From Olsenella sp. oral taxon 807 (GTDB taxonomy: Bacteria; Actinomycetota; Coriobacteriia; Coriobacteriales; Atopobiaceae): a stretch of 64,000 nt of DNA. Of the stretch, positions 52,446 through 61,525 are shown piece after piece (the stretch's first letter is position 1; the number at the start of each line of letters is the position of its first letter). The stretch spans positions 2,976,001 to 3,040,000 of the forward strand of contig NZ_CP012069.2 of NCBI RefSeq assembly GCF_001189515.2, written 5' to 3'. Under the pieces are notes generated by a model, which was given only the letters and a program-made list of their open reading frames with translations, made no database searches and was not told the origin of the DNA. The position numbers and the translations under genes are program-made.

Positions 52446-52895
52446 GAGACCGTTCTGCCTGCAAGGAAAGGTTGCCACGCGTGGAAAGACCGCCTTGGCT
52501 CGCACTGCCAAGTGACTCTGATCGTGCAGCCCCGTATGTTCATCGCCGAGTGGCTGTGTGGGCTGCGCTGTCAGGCGTCCGTGTTCGCGCGTCGCGCTCC
52601 CCCTTGTGACGTTCTCCCCGCGAGGTCCGCGACTTCGTGGTAGCCGCCGGCGTGGTGGTGCCCTCGGTGGATCCGTGGGCTGTGTAAGGCGCGTCCTGCC
52701 CAAAGGAGCGCTCGGGATGCCCCAATACTTGTCTTGCCGTTTGCCACTACCGCTGGCGGGCGCGATCATACCGCTGGCAGATGTGAACGTGTCAAAGGCG
52801 TCCCCATCGCTTGCATGTAGGTTCCGTGATGGCGTATGGTGTCTTCAGGAGTTAGCCAGCTCCGCTCCGACGTCCGGGGCGGGGGCCCGAGGGAG
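52446..52895. other. Intergenic region before the LRR adhesin gene
   Basis: About 450 bases, GC-rich, no gene seen. Near 52550-52575 the minus strand reads AGCGCAGCCCACACAGCCAC, resembling the start of the repeat at 10526, but only one imperfect copy is present. Confidence 0.45.
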
Positions 52896-52907
52896 ATGGG
52901 GGACGTC

Positions 52908-55900
52908 ATGTCGGCCGCCAAGAGGTTCCTGTCACTGTTCCTGTCCGCCACGCTGGTCGTGGGTATGACCCCGGATTGCGCGTACGCCAAGGTCACCGCC
53001 CAGATGCTGCGGGCCGCCGCGTCCCAGCTGCCGTCGCCTGCGCAGGGCGACGGAGCGCCCCAGGCCGCGCCGGAGGGTACGGACGCGACCCAGGGGCGGG
53101 AGCCGGCCCAAGGCGACGCCCCCCAGGCGACGCCGGATGGGGCAGAAGCGGCCCAGGGCGACGCCCCTGCGGGGGCAGGCAGCCAGGCCGCCGAGCCTCA
53201 GCCCGCAGACCAGGGAAGCGGCCTCTCCTGGCGCGAGGCCGAGGGCGGCGTCGAGGTGACGGGCTATGCGGGCGATGAGACCGACCTCGCCATCCCCTCA
53301 GAGCTGGGTGGCCGTCCCGTCGTCGGCATTGCCGCCAGCGCCTTCAGGGGCTGCACCTCCCTGCGCTCGGTCTCCCTCCCGCCGACGGTGGAGTCGGTCG
53401 GCGACGGGGCCTTCTCCGGCTGCTCCTCGCTCGCCAGCCTGACGCTGCCCGAGGGCCTGAGGAGGCTGGGCTCCAACGCCTTCGACGGCTGCCCCGTGGA
53501 GTCCGTCACGGTCCCGGCGTCGCTCGAGTCCACGGGCGCCCACCGGTGGGCGGGCGGCCCCTTCGAGGGCTCCTCCCTGCGCTCGGCCACGCTCGCCGAG
53601 GGCTCGGCGCGCGTGGTCCCCGGCCTCTTCTCCGGCTGCTCCAAGCTCTCCTCGGTCTCGGTGCCCGGCACGGTGACCTCCGTGGGCGAGTACGCCTTCC
53701 GGGGCTGCTCGGGGCTGCCGGCCTCCCTCGAGGTCCCGCCCTCGGTGAGGGAGCTGCGCGACTGCGCCTACGAGGGCTGCACGTCGATCGAGTCCGTCAC
53801 CCTGCCGGCCTCGCTGCCCTCGGTCGGCGCCAGCGCCTTCAGGGGCTGCACCTCCCTGCGCTCGGTCTCCCTCCCGCCGACGGTGGAGTCGGTCGGCGAC
53901 GGGGCCTTCTCCGGCTGCTCCTCGCTCGCCACCCTGACGCTGCCCGAGGGCCTGAGGAGGCTGGGCTCCAACGCCTTCGACGGCTGCCCCGTGGAGTCCG
54001 TCACGGTCCCGGCGTCGCTCGAGTCCACGGGCGCCCACCGGTGGGCGGGCGGCCCCTTCGAGGGCTCCTCCCTGCGCTCGGCCACGCTCGCCGAGGGCTC
54101 GGCGCGCGTGGTCCCCGGCCTCTTCTCCGGCTGCTCCAAGCTCTCCTCGGTCTCGGTGCCCGGCACGGTGACCTCCGTGGGCGAGTACGCCTTCCGGGGC
54201 TGCTCGGGGCTGCCGGCCTCCCTCGAGGTCCCGCCCTCGGTGAGGGAGCTGCGCGACTGCGCCTACGAGGGCTGCACGTCGATCGAGTCCGTCACCCTGC
54301 CGGCCTCGCTGCCCTCGGTCGGCGCCAGCGCCTTCAGGGGCTGCACCTCCCTGCGCTCGGTCTCCCTCCCGCCGACGGTGGAGTCGGTCGGCGACGGGGC
54401 CTTCTCCGGCTGCTCCTCGCTCGCCACCCTGACGCTGCCCGAGGGCCTGAGGAGGCTGGGCTCCAACGCCTTCGACGGCTGCCCCGTGGAGTCCGTCACG
54501 GTCCCGGCGTCGCTCGAGTCCACGGGCGCCCACCGGTGGGCGGGCGGCCCCTTCGAGGGCTCCTCCCTGCGCTCGGCCACGCTCGCCGAGGGCTCGGCGC
54601 GCGTGGTCCCCGGCCTCTTCTCCGGCTGCTCCAAGCTCTCCTCGGTCTCGGTGCCCGGCACGGTGACCTCCGTGGGCGAGTACGCCTTCCGGGGCTGCTC
54701 GGGGCTGCCGGCCTCCCTCGAGGTCCCGCCCTCGGTGAGGGAGCTGCGCGACTGCGCCTACGAGGGCTGCACGTCGATCGAGTCCGTCACCCTGCCGGCC
54801 TCGCTGCCCTCGGTCGGCGCCAGCGCCTTCAGGGGCTGCACCTCCCTGCGCTCGGTCTCCCTCCCGCCGACGGTGGAGTCGGTCGGCGACGGGGCCTTCT
54901 CCGGCTGCTCCTCGCTCGCCACCCTGACGCTGCCCGAGGGCCTGAGGAGGCTGGGCTCCAACGCCTTCGACGGCTGCCCCGTGGAGTCCGTCACGGTCCC
55001 GGCGTCGCTCGAGTCCACGGGCGCCCACCGGTGGGCGGGCGGCCCCTTCGAGGGCTCCTCCCTGCGCTCGGCCACGCTCGCCGAGGGCTCGGCGCGCGTG
55101 GTCCCCGGCCTCTTCTCCGGCTGCTCCAAGCTCTCCTCGGTCTCGGTGCCCGGCACGGTGACCTCCGTGGGCGAGTACGCCTTCCGGGGCTGCTCGGGGC
55201 TGCCGGCCTCCCTCGAGGTCCCGCCCTCGGTGAGGGAGCTGCGCGACTGCGCCTACGAGGGCTGCACGTCGATCGAGTCCGTCACCCTGCCGGCCTCGCT
55301 GCCCTCGGTCGGCGCCAGCGCCTTCAGGGGCTGCACCTCCCTGCGCTCGGTCTCCCTCCCGCCGACGGTGGAGTCGGTCGGCGACGGGGCCTTCTCCGGC
55401 TGCTCCTCGCTCGCCACCCTGACGCTGCCCGAGGGCCTGAGGAGGCTGGGCTCCAACGCCTTCGACGGCTGCCCCGTGGAGTCCGTCACGGTCCCGGCGT
55501 CGCTCGAGTCCACGGGCGCCCACCGGTGGGCGGGCGGCCCCTTCGAGGGCTCCTCCCTGCGCTCGGCCACGCTCGCCGAGGGCTCGGCGCGCGTGGTCCC
55601 CGGCCTCTTCTCCGGCTGCTCCAAGCTCTCCTCGGTCTCGGTGCCCGGCACGGTGACCTCCGTGGGCGAGTACGCCTTCCGGGGCTGCTCGGGGCTCGCC
55701 ACCCTGACGCTGCCCGCGTCGGTCTCCGCGATCGGCGACGCCTCGTTCGAGGGGTGCTCCGACGCGCTCACGCTGCGCTTCCCCCTGAACTATGTGCTAC
55801 TTAGGTACGTCTTCGATCACCACATGCGCTATGAGGTCCTCGTGGGGAACATGGCGATGGGGCAGGGCGTCCTCGACGCCTCGGGGAGCGGCTACTCCTG

Positions 55901-58151
55901 CGAGGGCGCGGACGGGGAGGGACACTTGCGCCTGCGCCTGCGCTACGAGGTGGCCGAGGGCATGCGTGAGGGGCTCTCTGATATGACGTTGCGCCTGCGC
56001 CTTTCCGAGCATGCAAAGGTGGTGGAAGGCTCGGTGCGACTCAACGGGGAGGCCTTGGGTGGCCTCGTGGAACGCCGGGGTATGCTCACGGTTCCCGTGT
56101 CGACTCCGGGCGGTAGCTTAGAGTTTTCGGTGAGGGAGGCGACTTACGGGTCTCTGCTGAGCTATGCGTCCCTGAACTACACGAGGGGAGGCGAGCGCCA
56201 CGACGACCTGATCGGCTACGTCGATGAGGGGCTCCCCAAGACCACGATGGAGCTTCCCGCGCTCGTGGGGGCCGGGTGCCTCGTCGGGGGCGTGGCCGCG
56301 CCGGGCTCCACGGTCACGATCCTCGCCGACGGCGAGCCCGCTGGGAGCGGCGAGGCCGACGCTAAGGGCAGGTACCTTGTGCCGGTGAGCGTCGCCGGCG
56401 GCGAGGGCAGGGCGTACTCCTTCCAGGCGCTGGCCGGAGGCGACGCGAGCGTGGCGAGGGACGCGGAATACGACCCGGGCTTCCCCGAGGTCAGCGCCAT
56501 CACTCTCGAGTACAAGAGCAGGGGCGAGGCGCGGAAGCTTGAGCTGATGGACCCCGCTGCGGGGGATACCCACACCCACAGGGACACGGCCTCCCCGCCC
56601 ATCTACAGGGTGGCGTTCACTAGGCCCGACGACGTGGCGAGCGTCCGCGTGACAGGCATGTCCGGTGGAAGGGAGCTTGCGCTCGAGGCGACGCGCGATG
56701 CGGACGGTACGTGGGTGACGAGCGGCTTCTTTGATGATGCTGACAAAGGCTTCACCCCCGACTGGGTGCGGGTTACCCACGTCGCCCAGTCCGTCACCTT
56801 CCCCTGGTGGGAGTCCCCCATCTTCCCCGGGTGGAACCAGGGCAAGGCTGACAGGATCTTTGGGGATTATATCGGGGGGAAGCTCGGGGAGATCTTCGGC
56901 CAGAGCCTTGAAGAGAGGGTGGAGAGGGAGCGCCGAGAGCTCATGGGGTACCTGTTGGTGGACGGGCGGCAGCCGTCGAAGGAGGAGGCGGCCAGGGGGC
57001 TAGCGAGGTGGGCCGTAAATGAATACGGCGCGACGGCGCGGAGCAAGGCCCTTGGCATGCTGCCCATCACGGACAATATCAGTGTGGGGGATATGTGCTC
57101 CAAGCTGGACAAGATGCTTACGTACGGGGCGAGGGGGAAGCTCATCCTGGAGTTGCTGAAAAAGAAGCAGCAGGTGGGGCTGAGTTCGGACGAGGAGGCA
57201 GTGCTGGCGGCAAACATGGTGAAGGTCTTGATCGGCATGTACAGCTTTATGTACGTGCAGAACAGCTTGGGCATAGATGTCCTCGTCGATGCACAGCTCT
57301 TCTCCCTCGCAACCATAATGGAAATGTGCGTGGCGCTTGATGGGGGCAGCAACATCGGCTATGGCGCCTATGGCAGCTTCTGGGGTGTTGCGGAGAAGTT
57401 CAAGATAGCCTTCACTAGGTTCTCTGAAACTGCGGACGGGGCTCAGGACAGGGTGGAGGATGAGCTCATGACGTTGGAGGAGAAGTTCAGGAAGTGGTGG
57501 GAGAAGTTTGGGAAGCAGAAGGATACGACGCCGGGACATGTAGACCAGACGCACGATCCCAGCGGCTATGTGTACGAGGCCGTCCCTAGCAACCGTCTGC
57601 AGGGCGCGGAGGTCAGTCTGTACTTCGAGGACGATGTGAGCCAGGCGCCGCTGCTGTGGGATGCCGCCGCCTACGGGCAGGAGGCCTGCCAGGTGACAGG
57701 CGCCGACGGAGCCTTCGGTTGGGACGTGCCGTGCGGCAGGTGGCAGGTGCGCTGCACCATGGCGGGCTACGAGCCCTACGTCGGGGAATGGCTCGAGGTG
57801 CCCCCGGAGCGGATGAATGTTGGGGTGGCTATGGTGTCGCTGGAGGCACCCCGCGTCACCTGCGCCCGCGTGTCGGAGGACTCCGTCCTGCTATCCTTCA
57901 GCCGCTTCATGGACCCAGGGAGCCTAGGTGGTCTCAAGCTCTTTGACGCCGGGGGAGAGGAGGTTCCCTTCGAGCTCTCGTGCCTGGCCGAGGAGGGGGA
58001 GGGCGGGCGCTCCTACGCGCGCGACTGCGCCCTGCGGCTCGCTGAGGGCGTCTCCATGCCCGCTGTCCTGCGCGTGAGCGGGAGCGAGGAGAGCTATGCG
58101 GGCGTCCACATGGTAGTCTGCGACGTGCCTGTGCTGCGAGAGGAGGACTGA
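52908..58151 (+). CDS. Secreted BspA-type LRR surface protein with near-identical 165-residue repeats
   Basis: The ~1747-residue protein has a signal peptide (AAKRFLSLFLSATLVVGM, cleavage likely after AYA), then a Gln/Gly/Ala-rich spacer. From about residue 143 to 930 run LRR_5-type repeats (AFRGCTSLRSVSLPPTVESV and so on). These are organised as four 165-residue blocks plus a partial fifth, virtually identical in DNA. The C-terminal ~800 residues include Ig-like and carboxypeptidase-regulatory-like beta domains (EVSLYFEDDV, GEWLEVPPERM) and a helical middle; no LPXTG or membrane anchor is visible. Starts at ATG 52896 and 52908 are both possible. Such proteins bind host matrix or other bacteria. 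The next gene starts two bases later. Confidence 0.85.
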   Translation: MSAAKRFLSLFLSATLVVGMTPDCAYAKVTAQMLRAAASQLPSPAQGDGAPQAAPEGTDATQGREPAQGDAPQATPDGAEAAQGDAPAGAGSQAAEPQPADQGSGLSWREAEGGVEVTGYAGDETDLAIPSELGGRPVVGIAASAFRGCTSLRSVSLPPTVESVGDGAFSGCSSLASLTLPEGLRRLGSNAFDGCPVESVTVPASLESTGAHRWAGGPFEGSSLRSATLAEGSARVVPGLFSGCSKLSSVSVPGTVTSVGEYAFRGCSGLPASLEVPPSVRELRDCAYEGCTSIESVTLPASLPSVGASAFRGCTSLRSVSLPPTVESVGDGAFSGCSSLATLTLPEGLRRLGSNAFDGCPVESVTVPASLESTGAHRWAGGPFEGSSLRSATLAEGSARVVPGLFSGCSKLSSVSVPGTVTSVGEYAFRGCSGLPASLEVPPSVRELRDCAYEGCTSIESVTLPASLPSVGASAFRGCTSLRSVSLPPTVESVGDGAFSGCSSLATLTLPEGLRRLGSNAFDGCPVESVTVPASLESTGAHRWAGGPFEGSSLRSATLAEGSARVVPGLFSGCSKLSSVSVPGTVTSVGEYAFRGCSGLPASLEVPPSVRELRDCAYEGCTSIESVTLPASLPSVGASAFRGCTSLRSVSLPPTVESVGDGAFSGCSSLATLTLPEGLRRLGSNAFDGCPVESVTVPASLESTGAHRWAGGPFEGSSLRSATLAEGSARVVPGLFSGCSKLSSVSVPGTVTSVGEYAFRGCSGLPASLEVPPSVRELRDCAYEGCTSIESVTLPASLPSVGASAFRGCTSLRSVSLPPTVESVGDGAFSGCSSLATLTLPEGLRRLGSNAFDGCPVESVTVPASLESTGAHRWAGGPFEGSSLRSATLAEGSARVVPGLFSGCSKLSSVSVPGTVTSVGEYAFRGCSGLATLTLPASVSAIGDASFEGCSDALTLRFPLNYVLLRYVFDHHMRYEVLVGNMAMGQGVLDASGSGYSCEGADGEGHLRLRLRYEVAEGMREGLSDMTLRLRLSEHAKVVEGSVRLNGEALGGLVERRGMLTVPVSTPGGSLEFSVREATYGSLLSYASLNYTRGGERHDDLIGYVDEGLPKTTMELPALVGAGCLVGGVAAPGSTVTILADGEPAGSGEADAKGRYLVPVSVAGGEGRAYSFQALAGGDASVARDAEYDPGFPEVSAITLEYKSRGEARKLELMDPAAGDTHTHRDTASPPIYRVAFTRPDDVASVRVTGMSGGRELALEATRDADGTWVTSGFFDDADKGFTPDWVRVTHVAQSVTFPWWESPIFPGWNQGKADRIFGDYIGGKLGEIFGQSLEERVERERRELMGYLLVDGRQPSKEEAARGLARWAVNEYGATARSKALGMLPITDNISVGDMCSKLDKMLTYGARGKLILELLKKKQQVGLSSDEEAVLAANMVKVLIGMYSFMYVQNSLGIDVLVDAQLFSLATIMEMCVALDGGSNIGYGAYGSFWGVAEKFKIAFTRFSETADGAQDRVEDELMTLEEKFRKWWEKFGKQKDTTPGHVDQTHDPSGYVYEAVPSNRLQGAEVSLYFEDDVSQAPLLWDAAAYGQEACQVTGADGAFGWDVPCGRWQVRCTMAGYEPYVGEWLEVPPERMNVGVAMVSLEAPRVTCARVSEDSVLLSFSRFMDPGSLGGLKLFDAGGEEVPFELSCLAEEGEGGRSYARDCALRLAEGVSMPAVLRVSGSEESYAGVHMVVCDVPVLREED
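53337..55697. repeat. 495-bp tandem repeats, four full and one partial
   Basis: Units begin at 53337, 53832, 54327, 54822 and 55317 with an exact 495-bp period. By eye the only difference is one base in unit 1 (codon in LASLTL versus LATLTL). The fifth unit breaks off after FRGCSGL. Such identity means recent amplification or continuing homogenisation. Confidence 0.95.
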
Positions 58152-58152
58152 C

Positions 58153-59073
58153 GTGGGCGGGGATGGTGGCAGAGCGGCCCGCAGGGCTGGGAGGGCGCTC
58201 GTGCTGCTGGGGGCGGTCCTCCTCCTGCTGGAGAACGTGCTCTCGTGGGTGGGGTATGTCATCCCCACCCTCCCGGAGGTCCTCGACGACGTGCGGCTCT
58301 GGGGGCTCGGGGAGGCGCTCTCGGGGGAGAGGGACTCCATAGAGGTGTACAGTCTGCTAGGGGAGGTGCTCACAGACGCCTACCTGCTCTGCGTCGTCGT
58401 CCTCGCGCTCCTGTGGCTAAGGAGGGGCAGGGTGCGCGCCCTGGGCCCCCTCGCGGTGCACCTCCTCGGCTTCTCCCTCCCCACCATACGCAGTTTCGCC
58501 CTCACGAGGCTCTGGGGCCTCCTCATGGCCCTGGGGGCGGCGGCGCTCCTCGCGGGGGCCGCGCTCCTGGCGGGGCGGCGCCCGCGAGGGGGGAGCGCGC
58601 CGGTGCGCTACGGGAGGGCCGCGGGCGACGTCGCGTCGCTGGGCCTCGCGTTCCTCTCGGGGGTCTACCTCTATACCGCCTGCTGCGTGGTGACAAACGA
58701 GTTCTACGCCTCCGGGATGGCCAAGATGGCCGAGCAGGAGGGGCATGCCGTGGACCGGGCGTGGGTGGCCCTGCGCCTGGCCCACTTCGTCGCGGCGTCG
58801 GCCGTCTCCCTGCTCGTCTGCGTCGGGCGCCCGGGGCCAGGAGGGGAGGCGGGGCGCGGGCGCATGGCGCTTCGCGCGGCGGGGTGCGCGGCCCTGGTCG
58901 CCCTCATGCTCCGAGGCATCGCCGAGCACTACAGCTACTACAGCTTCCTCCCCCGCCTCCAGACGGTCACCATCTACCTCTGCGCCCTCTGTCTGGTCGG
59001 CGCTGCCCTCGAGCGCGTGGGATCGAGGCTTGATGGCCCCGCCGGCGCGGCCCCGGAGTGGGAGGACGGGTAG
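58153..59073 (+). CDS. Multi-spanning membrane protein, copy 1
   Basis: The 306-residue protein has about seven or eight hydrophobic segments (LVLLGAVLLLLENVLSWVGY, AYLLCVVVLALLWL, GLLMALGAAALLAGAALLAG and others). A conserved loop FYASGMAKMAEQEGHAVDRA is present, and the tail is highly conserved (GIAEHYSYYSFLPRLQTVTI). I recognise no family. The GTG start lies two bases after the LRR adhesin stop, within the same run, suggesting coupling. Copy 2 at 61526-62428 is close throughout and nearly identical at the C-terminus. It may anchor or export the neighbouring LRR proteins (inference). Confidence 0.75.
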   Translation: MGGDGGRAARRAGRALVLLGAVLLLLENVLSWVGYVIPTLPEVLDDVRLWGLGEALSGERDSIEVYSLLGEVLTDAYLLCVVVLALLWLRRGRVRALGPLAVHLLGFSLPTIRSFALTRLWGLLMALGAAALLAGAALLAGRRPRGGSAPVRYGRAAGDVASLGLAFLSGVYLYTACCVVTNEFYASGMAKMAEQEGHAVDRAWVALRLAHFVAASAVSLLVCVGRPGPGGEAGRGRMALRAAGCAALVALMLRGIAEHYSYYSFLPRLQTVTIYLCALCLVGAALERVGSRLDGPAGAAPEWEDG

Positions 59074-59086
59074 GCGGGGCCAGGGG

Positions 59087-59116
59087 CCCCTACGGCGACG
59101 CTTGGGCCGCCTGCGG
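59087..59116 (+). repeat. 30-bp direct repeat, left flank of element copy 2
   Basis: CCCCTACGGCGACGCTTGGG and ten further bases are repeated exactly at 59754-59783 and 62464-62493, and with one C missing at 63159-63187. On the minus strand it encodes the last residues of the LRR protein (PQAAQASP and stop). Confidence 0.85.
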
Positions 59117-59753
59117 CCTGACCCGGGGCGCGCCATCAGCGAGGCCCCCTGCTCAGACTGCGCCTTTCTGCGCGGCCAGGCCCCAGGCTGGGACCTGCGG
59201 GCCCCGGCGCAACCCCCCCGCAGCCTGGCGGGGGGTTGTCCGAGCGCGTTTGCCCAGTTGGGCCATTCTCCATAGTGCCCCGCAGGCTGGCGGGGGGTCG
59301 CGCCCCACGCCTCCCGGGCGGTGATGTAACGGAAAAGCGCATTCTGTGCGACGCGGAGGCCGCAGACTGCGCCTTTTCGTGAGGCGTCGGGCCGAGATGC
59401 GCCCCTCCGTGAGGCTGCACGCGGCCCCGGTGCCGTCCCCCCGCGCCTCCGCCCCTGTGGGCGAGGGCCGCATGGCGCCGGAGACGGCCGCCGCGCGTGG
59501 GCGGCGGCCCATGGACTTCCGCAGCCGGGCGCAGGCCCTCGGGGCAGGGGACGGCTCGGGCCTGTGTCCAGCGGGCTAAGGAGGTTCCGGGAGGTCAGGG
59601 TGATCCTCTTGCGGCGGGCCTGCTTGGGCCAGCTCCTCTTGGGCGTGCCGGTGCCGCCGAGCCCCATTGGGGCATCGGTCCCACGCGAGCCTCCGAAGGC
59701 CCGCCTTAGATCGTCTGCCTGCACCTCCCTGCATGTCAAACTTCTCCCCCGCG
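59117..59753 (-). repeat. Interspersed GC-rich element, copy 2
   Basis: About 637 bp between two copies of the 30-bp direct repeat. Its core (roughly 59145-59605) matches 24105-24619 in inverse orientation; the whole matches 62494-63158. It lies between convergent genes, so its T-tailed hairpin reads in the direction of the LRR gene at 59757-61301 and could serve as that gene's terminator. Confidence 0.8.
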
Positions 59754-59756
59754 CCC

Positions 59757-61301
59757 CTACGGCGACGCTTGGGCCGCCTGCGGCGACACCAGCGACCTCC
59801 AGGCCTCGGGGGCCGTGTAGGTGTCCGCCACCCCCTGGCGAGAGGACGAGAGCTCGCCCAGTGTGAGCCACCTCTTGTCCCTCTCGGAGTGCCACCCCCA
59901 GCCGCCCACGCCCGCGGGGAGCGCCGTGTGCCTGTCGGCGGAGAGGACGCCCCCGCACCTCTCCCCGACCGCCAGGGAGGAGAGCGACGAGCATCCTTGG
60001 AACATCCCCCACATGCCCCCGGCCCCGGAGGTGTCCCAGCCGGAGAGGTCGAGGGAGGGGAGCGAGGCGCAGCCGAAGAACATGCCGCTCATGTCCGTGA
60101 CCCCTGAGGTGTCCCAGCCGAAGAGGTCGAGGGAAACCAGTGAGGAGCAGCCGTCGAACATGCGCCCCATGTCCGTGACCTTCGAGGTGTCCCATCCGGA
60201 GAGGTCGAGGGAGGAAAGCGACGAGCAGCCGGCGAACATGTCTCCCATGTCCGTGACCCGCGATGTGTCCCATCCGGAGAGGTGGAGGGAGGAGAGCGAG
60301 GAGCAGCCGTCGAACATGCCCCACATGTCAGTGACCCGCGAGGTGTCCCAGCCGGAGAGGTCGAGGGAGGAGAGCGAGGAGCAGCCCAGGAACATCCCCC
60401 ACATGCCCTCGATCCCGGAGGTGTCCCAGCCGGAGAGGTTGAGGGACGTGAGTGAGGAGCAGTCGGAGAACATGCACCTCATGTCCGTGACCCGCGAGGT
60501 GTCCCAGCCGGAGAGGTCGAGGGAAACCAGTGAGGAGCAGCCGGAGAACATCCCTCTCCCGCCCGAGAAACGGTCGCTCATGTACGCGACCTTTGATGTG
60601 TCCCAGCCCGAGAGGTCGAGAGAAGCCAGTGAGGAGCAGTTGGAGAACATCTCGCTCATGTCCGTGACCCGCGAGGTGTCGAGCCCGGAGAGGTCGAGGG
60701 AGGCGAGCGAGTAGCAGCCTTCAAACATGCCGATCATCTTCGTGACCTGCGATGTGTCGAGGCCCGAGAGGTCGAGGGAGGCGAGCGAGTAGCAGACGGA
60801 GAACATCTCGCTCATGTCCGTGACCCGCGAGGTGTCGAGCCCGGAGAGGTCGAGGGAGGAGAGTGAGGTGCAGCCGCGGAACATCTCGCTCATGTCCGTG
60901 ACCCGCGAGGTGTCGAGGCCCGAGAGGTCGAGAGTCTCCATTGCGTCCAGGCTCCAGAAGAGGTGACTTGAGTCCGCAGGCGCAAGGACGCCCCTCTCGA
61001 CGGTCACCGACCTGACGGCGTGCCGGAGGTCGTCTTCGGGCAGCGCGCCATAGACGCGGGCCATCTCCCCGGACACTCCGTCCGTGGGGCGGATGGTGAG
61101 CCTGCCGGTCCACGTATCGAGCTCGTAGGAGCAGCCGGAGCCGATGGCGCCGACCCTCGGCGCCTCGCGGGGCGGCGCCGTGGCCAGCATGAGCGCGAAC
61201 GCCAGGCAGGCGGCGATGGTCACCAGGCGAAGCGCCGTGAGGCCTAGGTGCCTGGGGGCGCTCTTCCGCGTGTCGGGGTCTCGGGGTGCCTGTGCGTCCA
61301 T
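59757..61301 (-). CDS. BspA-family (DUF285) LRR surface protein, copy 1
   Basis: The 514-residue protein has an N-terminal hydrophobic segment (LVTIAACLAFALMLATA) after a basic stretch, serving as signal or anchor. About twelve 26-residue repeats of the form LDLSGWDTSRVTDMxxMFxG, CSSL follow, the DUF285 type found in surface proteins of Mycoplasma, Bacteroides and anaerobic actinobacteria. The cap carries ERCGGVLSADRHTALPAG. ATG 61301 follows GGAGGAGGGACC. It converges on membrane protein copy 1, is divergent from copy 2, and belongs to the duplicated 3.4-kb unit. Its stop lies within the 30-bp direct repeat. Confidence 0.88.
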   Translation of the reverse strand: MDAQAPRDPDTRKSAPRHLGLTALRLVTIAACLAFALMLATAPPREAPRVGAIGSGCSYELDTWTGRLTIRPTDGVSGEMARVYGALPEDDLRHAVRSVTVERGVLAPADSSHLFWSLDAMETLDLSGLDTSRVTDMSEMFRGCTSLSSLDLSGLDTSRVTDMSEMFSVCYSLASLDLSGLDTSQVTKMIGMFEGCYSLASLDLSGLDTSRVTDMSEMFSNCSSLASLDLSGWDTSKVAYMSDRFSGGRGMFSGCSSLVSLDLSGWDTSRVTDMRCMFSDCSSLTSLNLSGWDTSGIEGMWGMFLGCSSLSSLDLSGWDTSRVTDMWGMFDGCSSLSSLHLSGWDTSRVTDMGDMFAGCSSLSSLDLSGWDTSKVTDMGRMFDGCSSLVSLDLFGWDTSGVTDMSGMFFGCASLPSLDLSGWDTSGAGGMWGMFQGCSSLSSLAVGERCGGVLSADRHTALPAGVGGWGWHSERDKRWLTLGELSSSRQGVADTYTAPEAWRSLVSPQAAQASP

Positions 61302-61525
61302 GGTCCCTCCTCCGTCTCCCTCGTGGGGTCGGCCTCGGGCCGCGCGTGGCTCGCGCTGGCCCGCCACGTGCCCAGTATACGCCACGCGGGGCCTGCGGGC
61401 CGCAGGCGCCCCCGCTCCGCCGGCGCAATCACCCTGCGCGTTGGCTCGTGGGATGGCGTATGATGGTGCCAAAGGACGGCATGGCCGCGCGGCAGGCGCG
61501 CGGGCCTGAGGGAGGAGGAGGGCGC
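61302..61525. promoter_or_regulatory. Divergent promoter region between LRR protein and membrane protein
   Basis: The 224 bp between the divergent starts at 61301 and 61526 must hold both promoters. It is GC-rich and I could not identify reliable -35/-10 elements. Each gene has a strong ribosome-binding site at its edge. Confidence 0.35.

Noticed and set aside
53298-55804. Long antisense and alternate-frame open frames across the LRR repeats (741 and 752 codons)
   Set aside because: They exist because the 495-bp GC-rich repeat is open in several frames; the real frame has signal peptide and LRR motifs.
58417-60324. 635-codon minus-strand frame across the membrane protein and element
   Set aside because: Arg/His/Pro-rich shadow crossing gene borders, with no domain.
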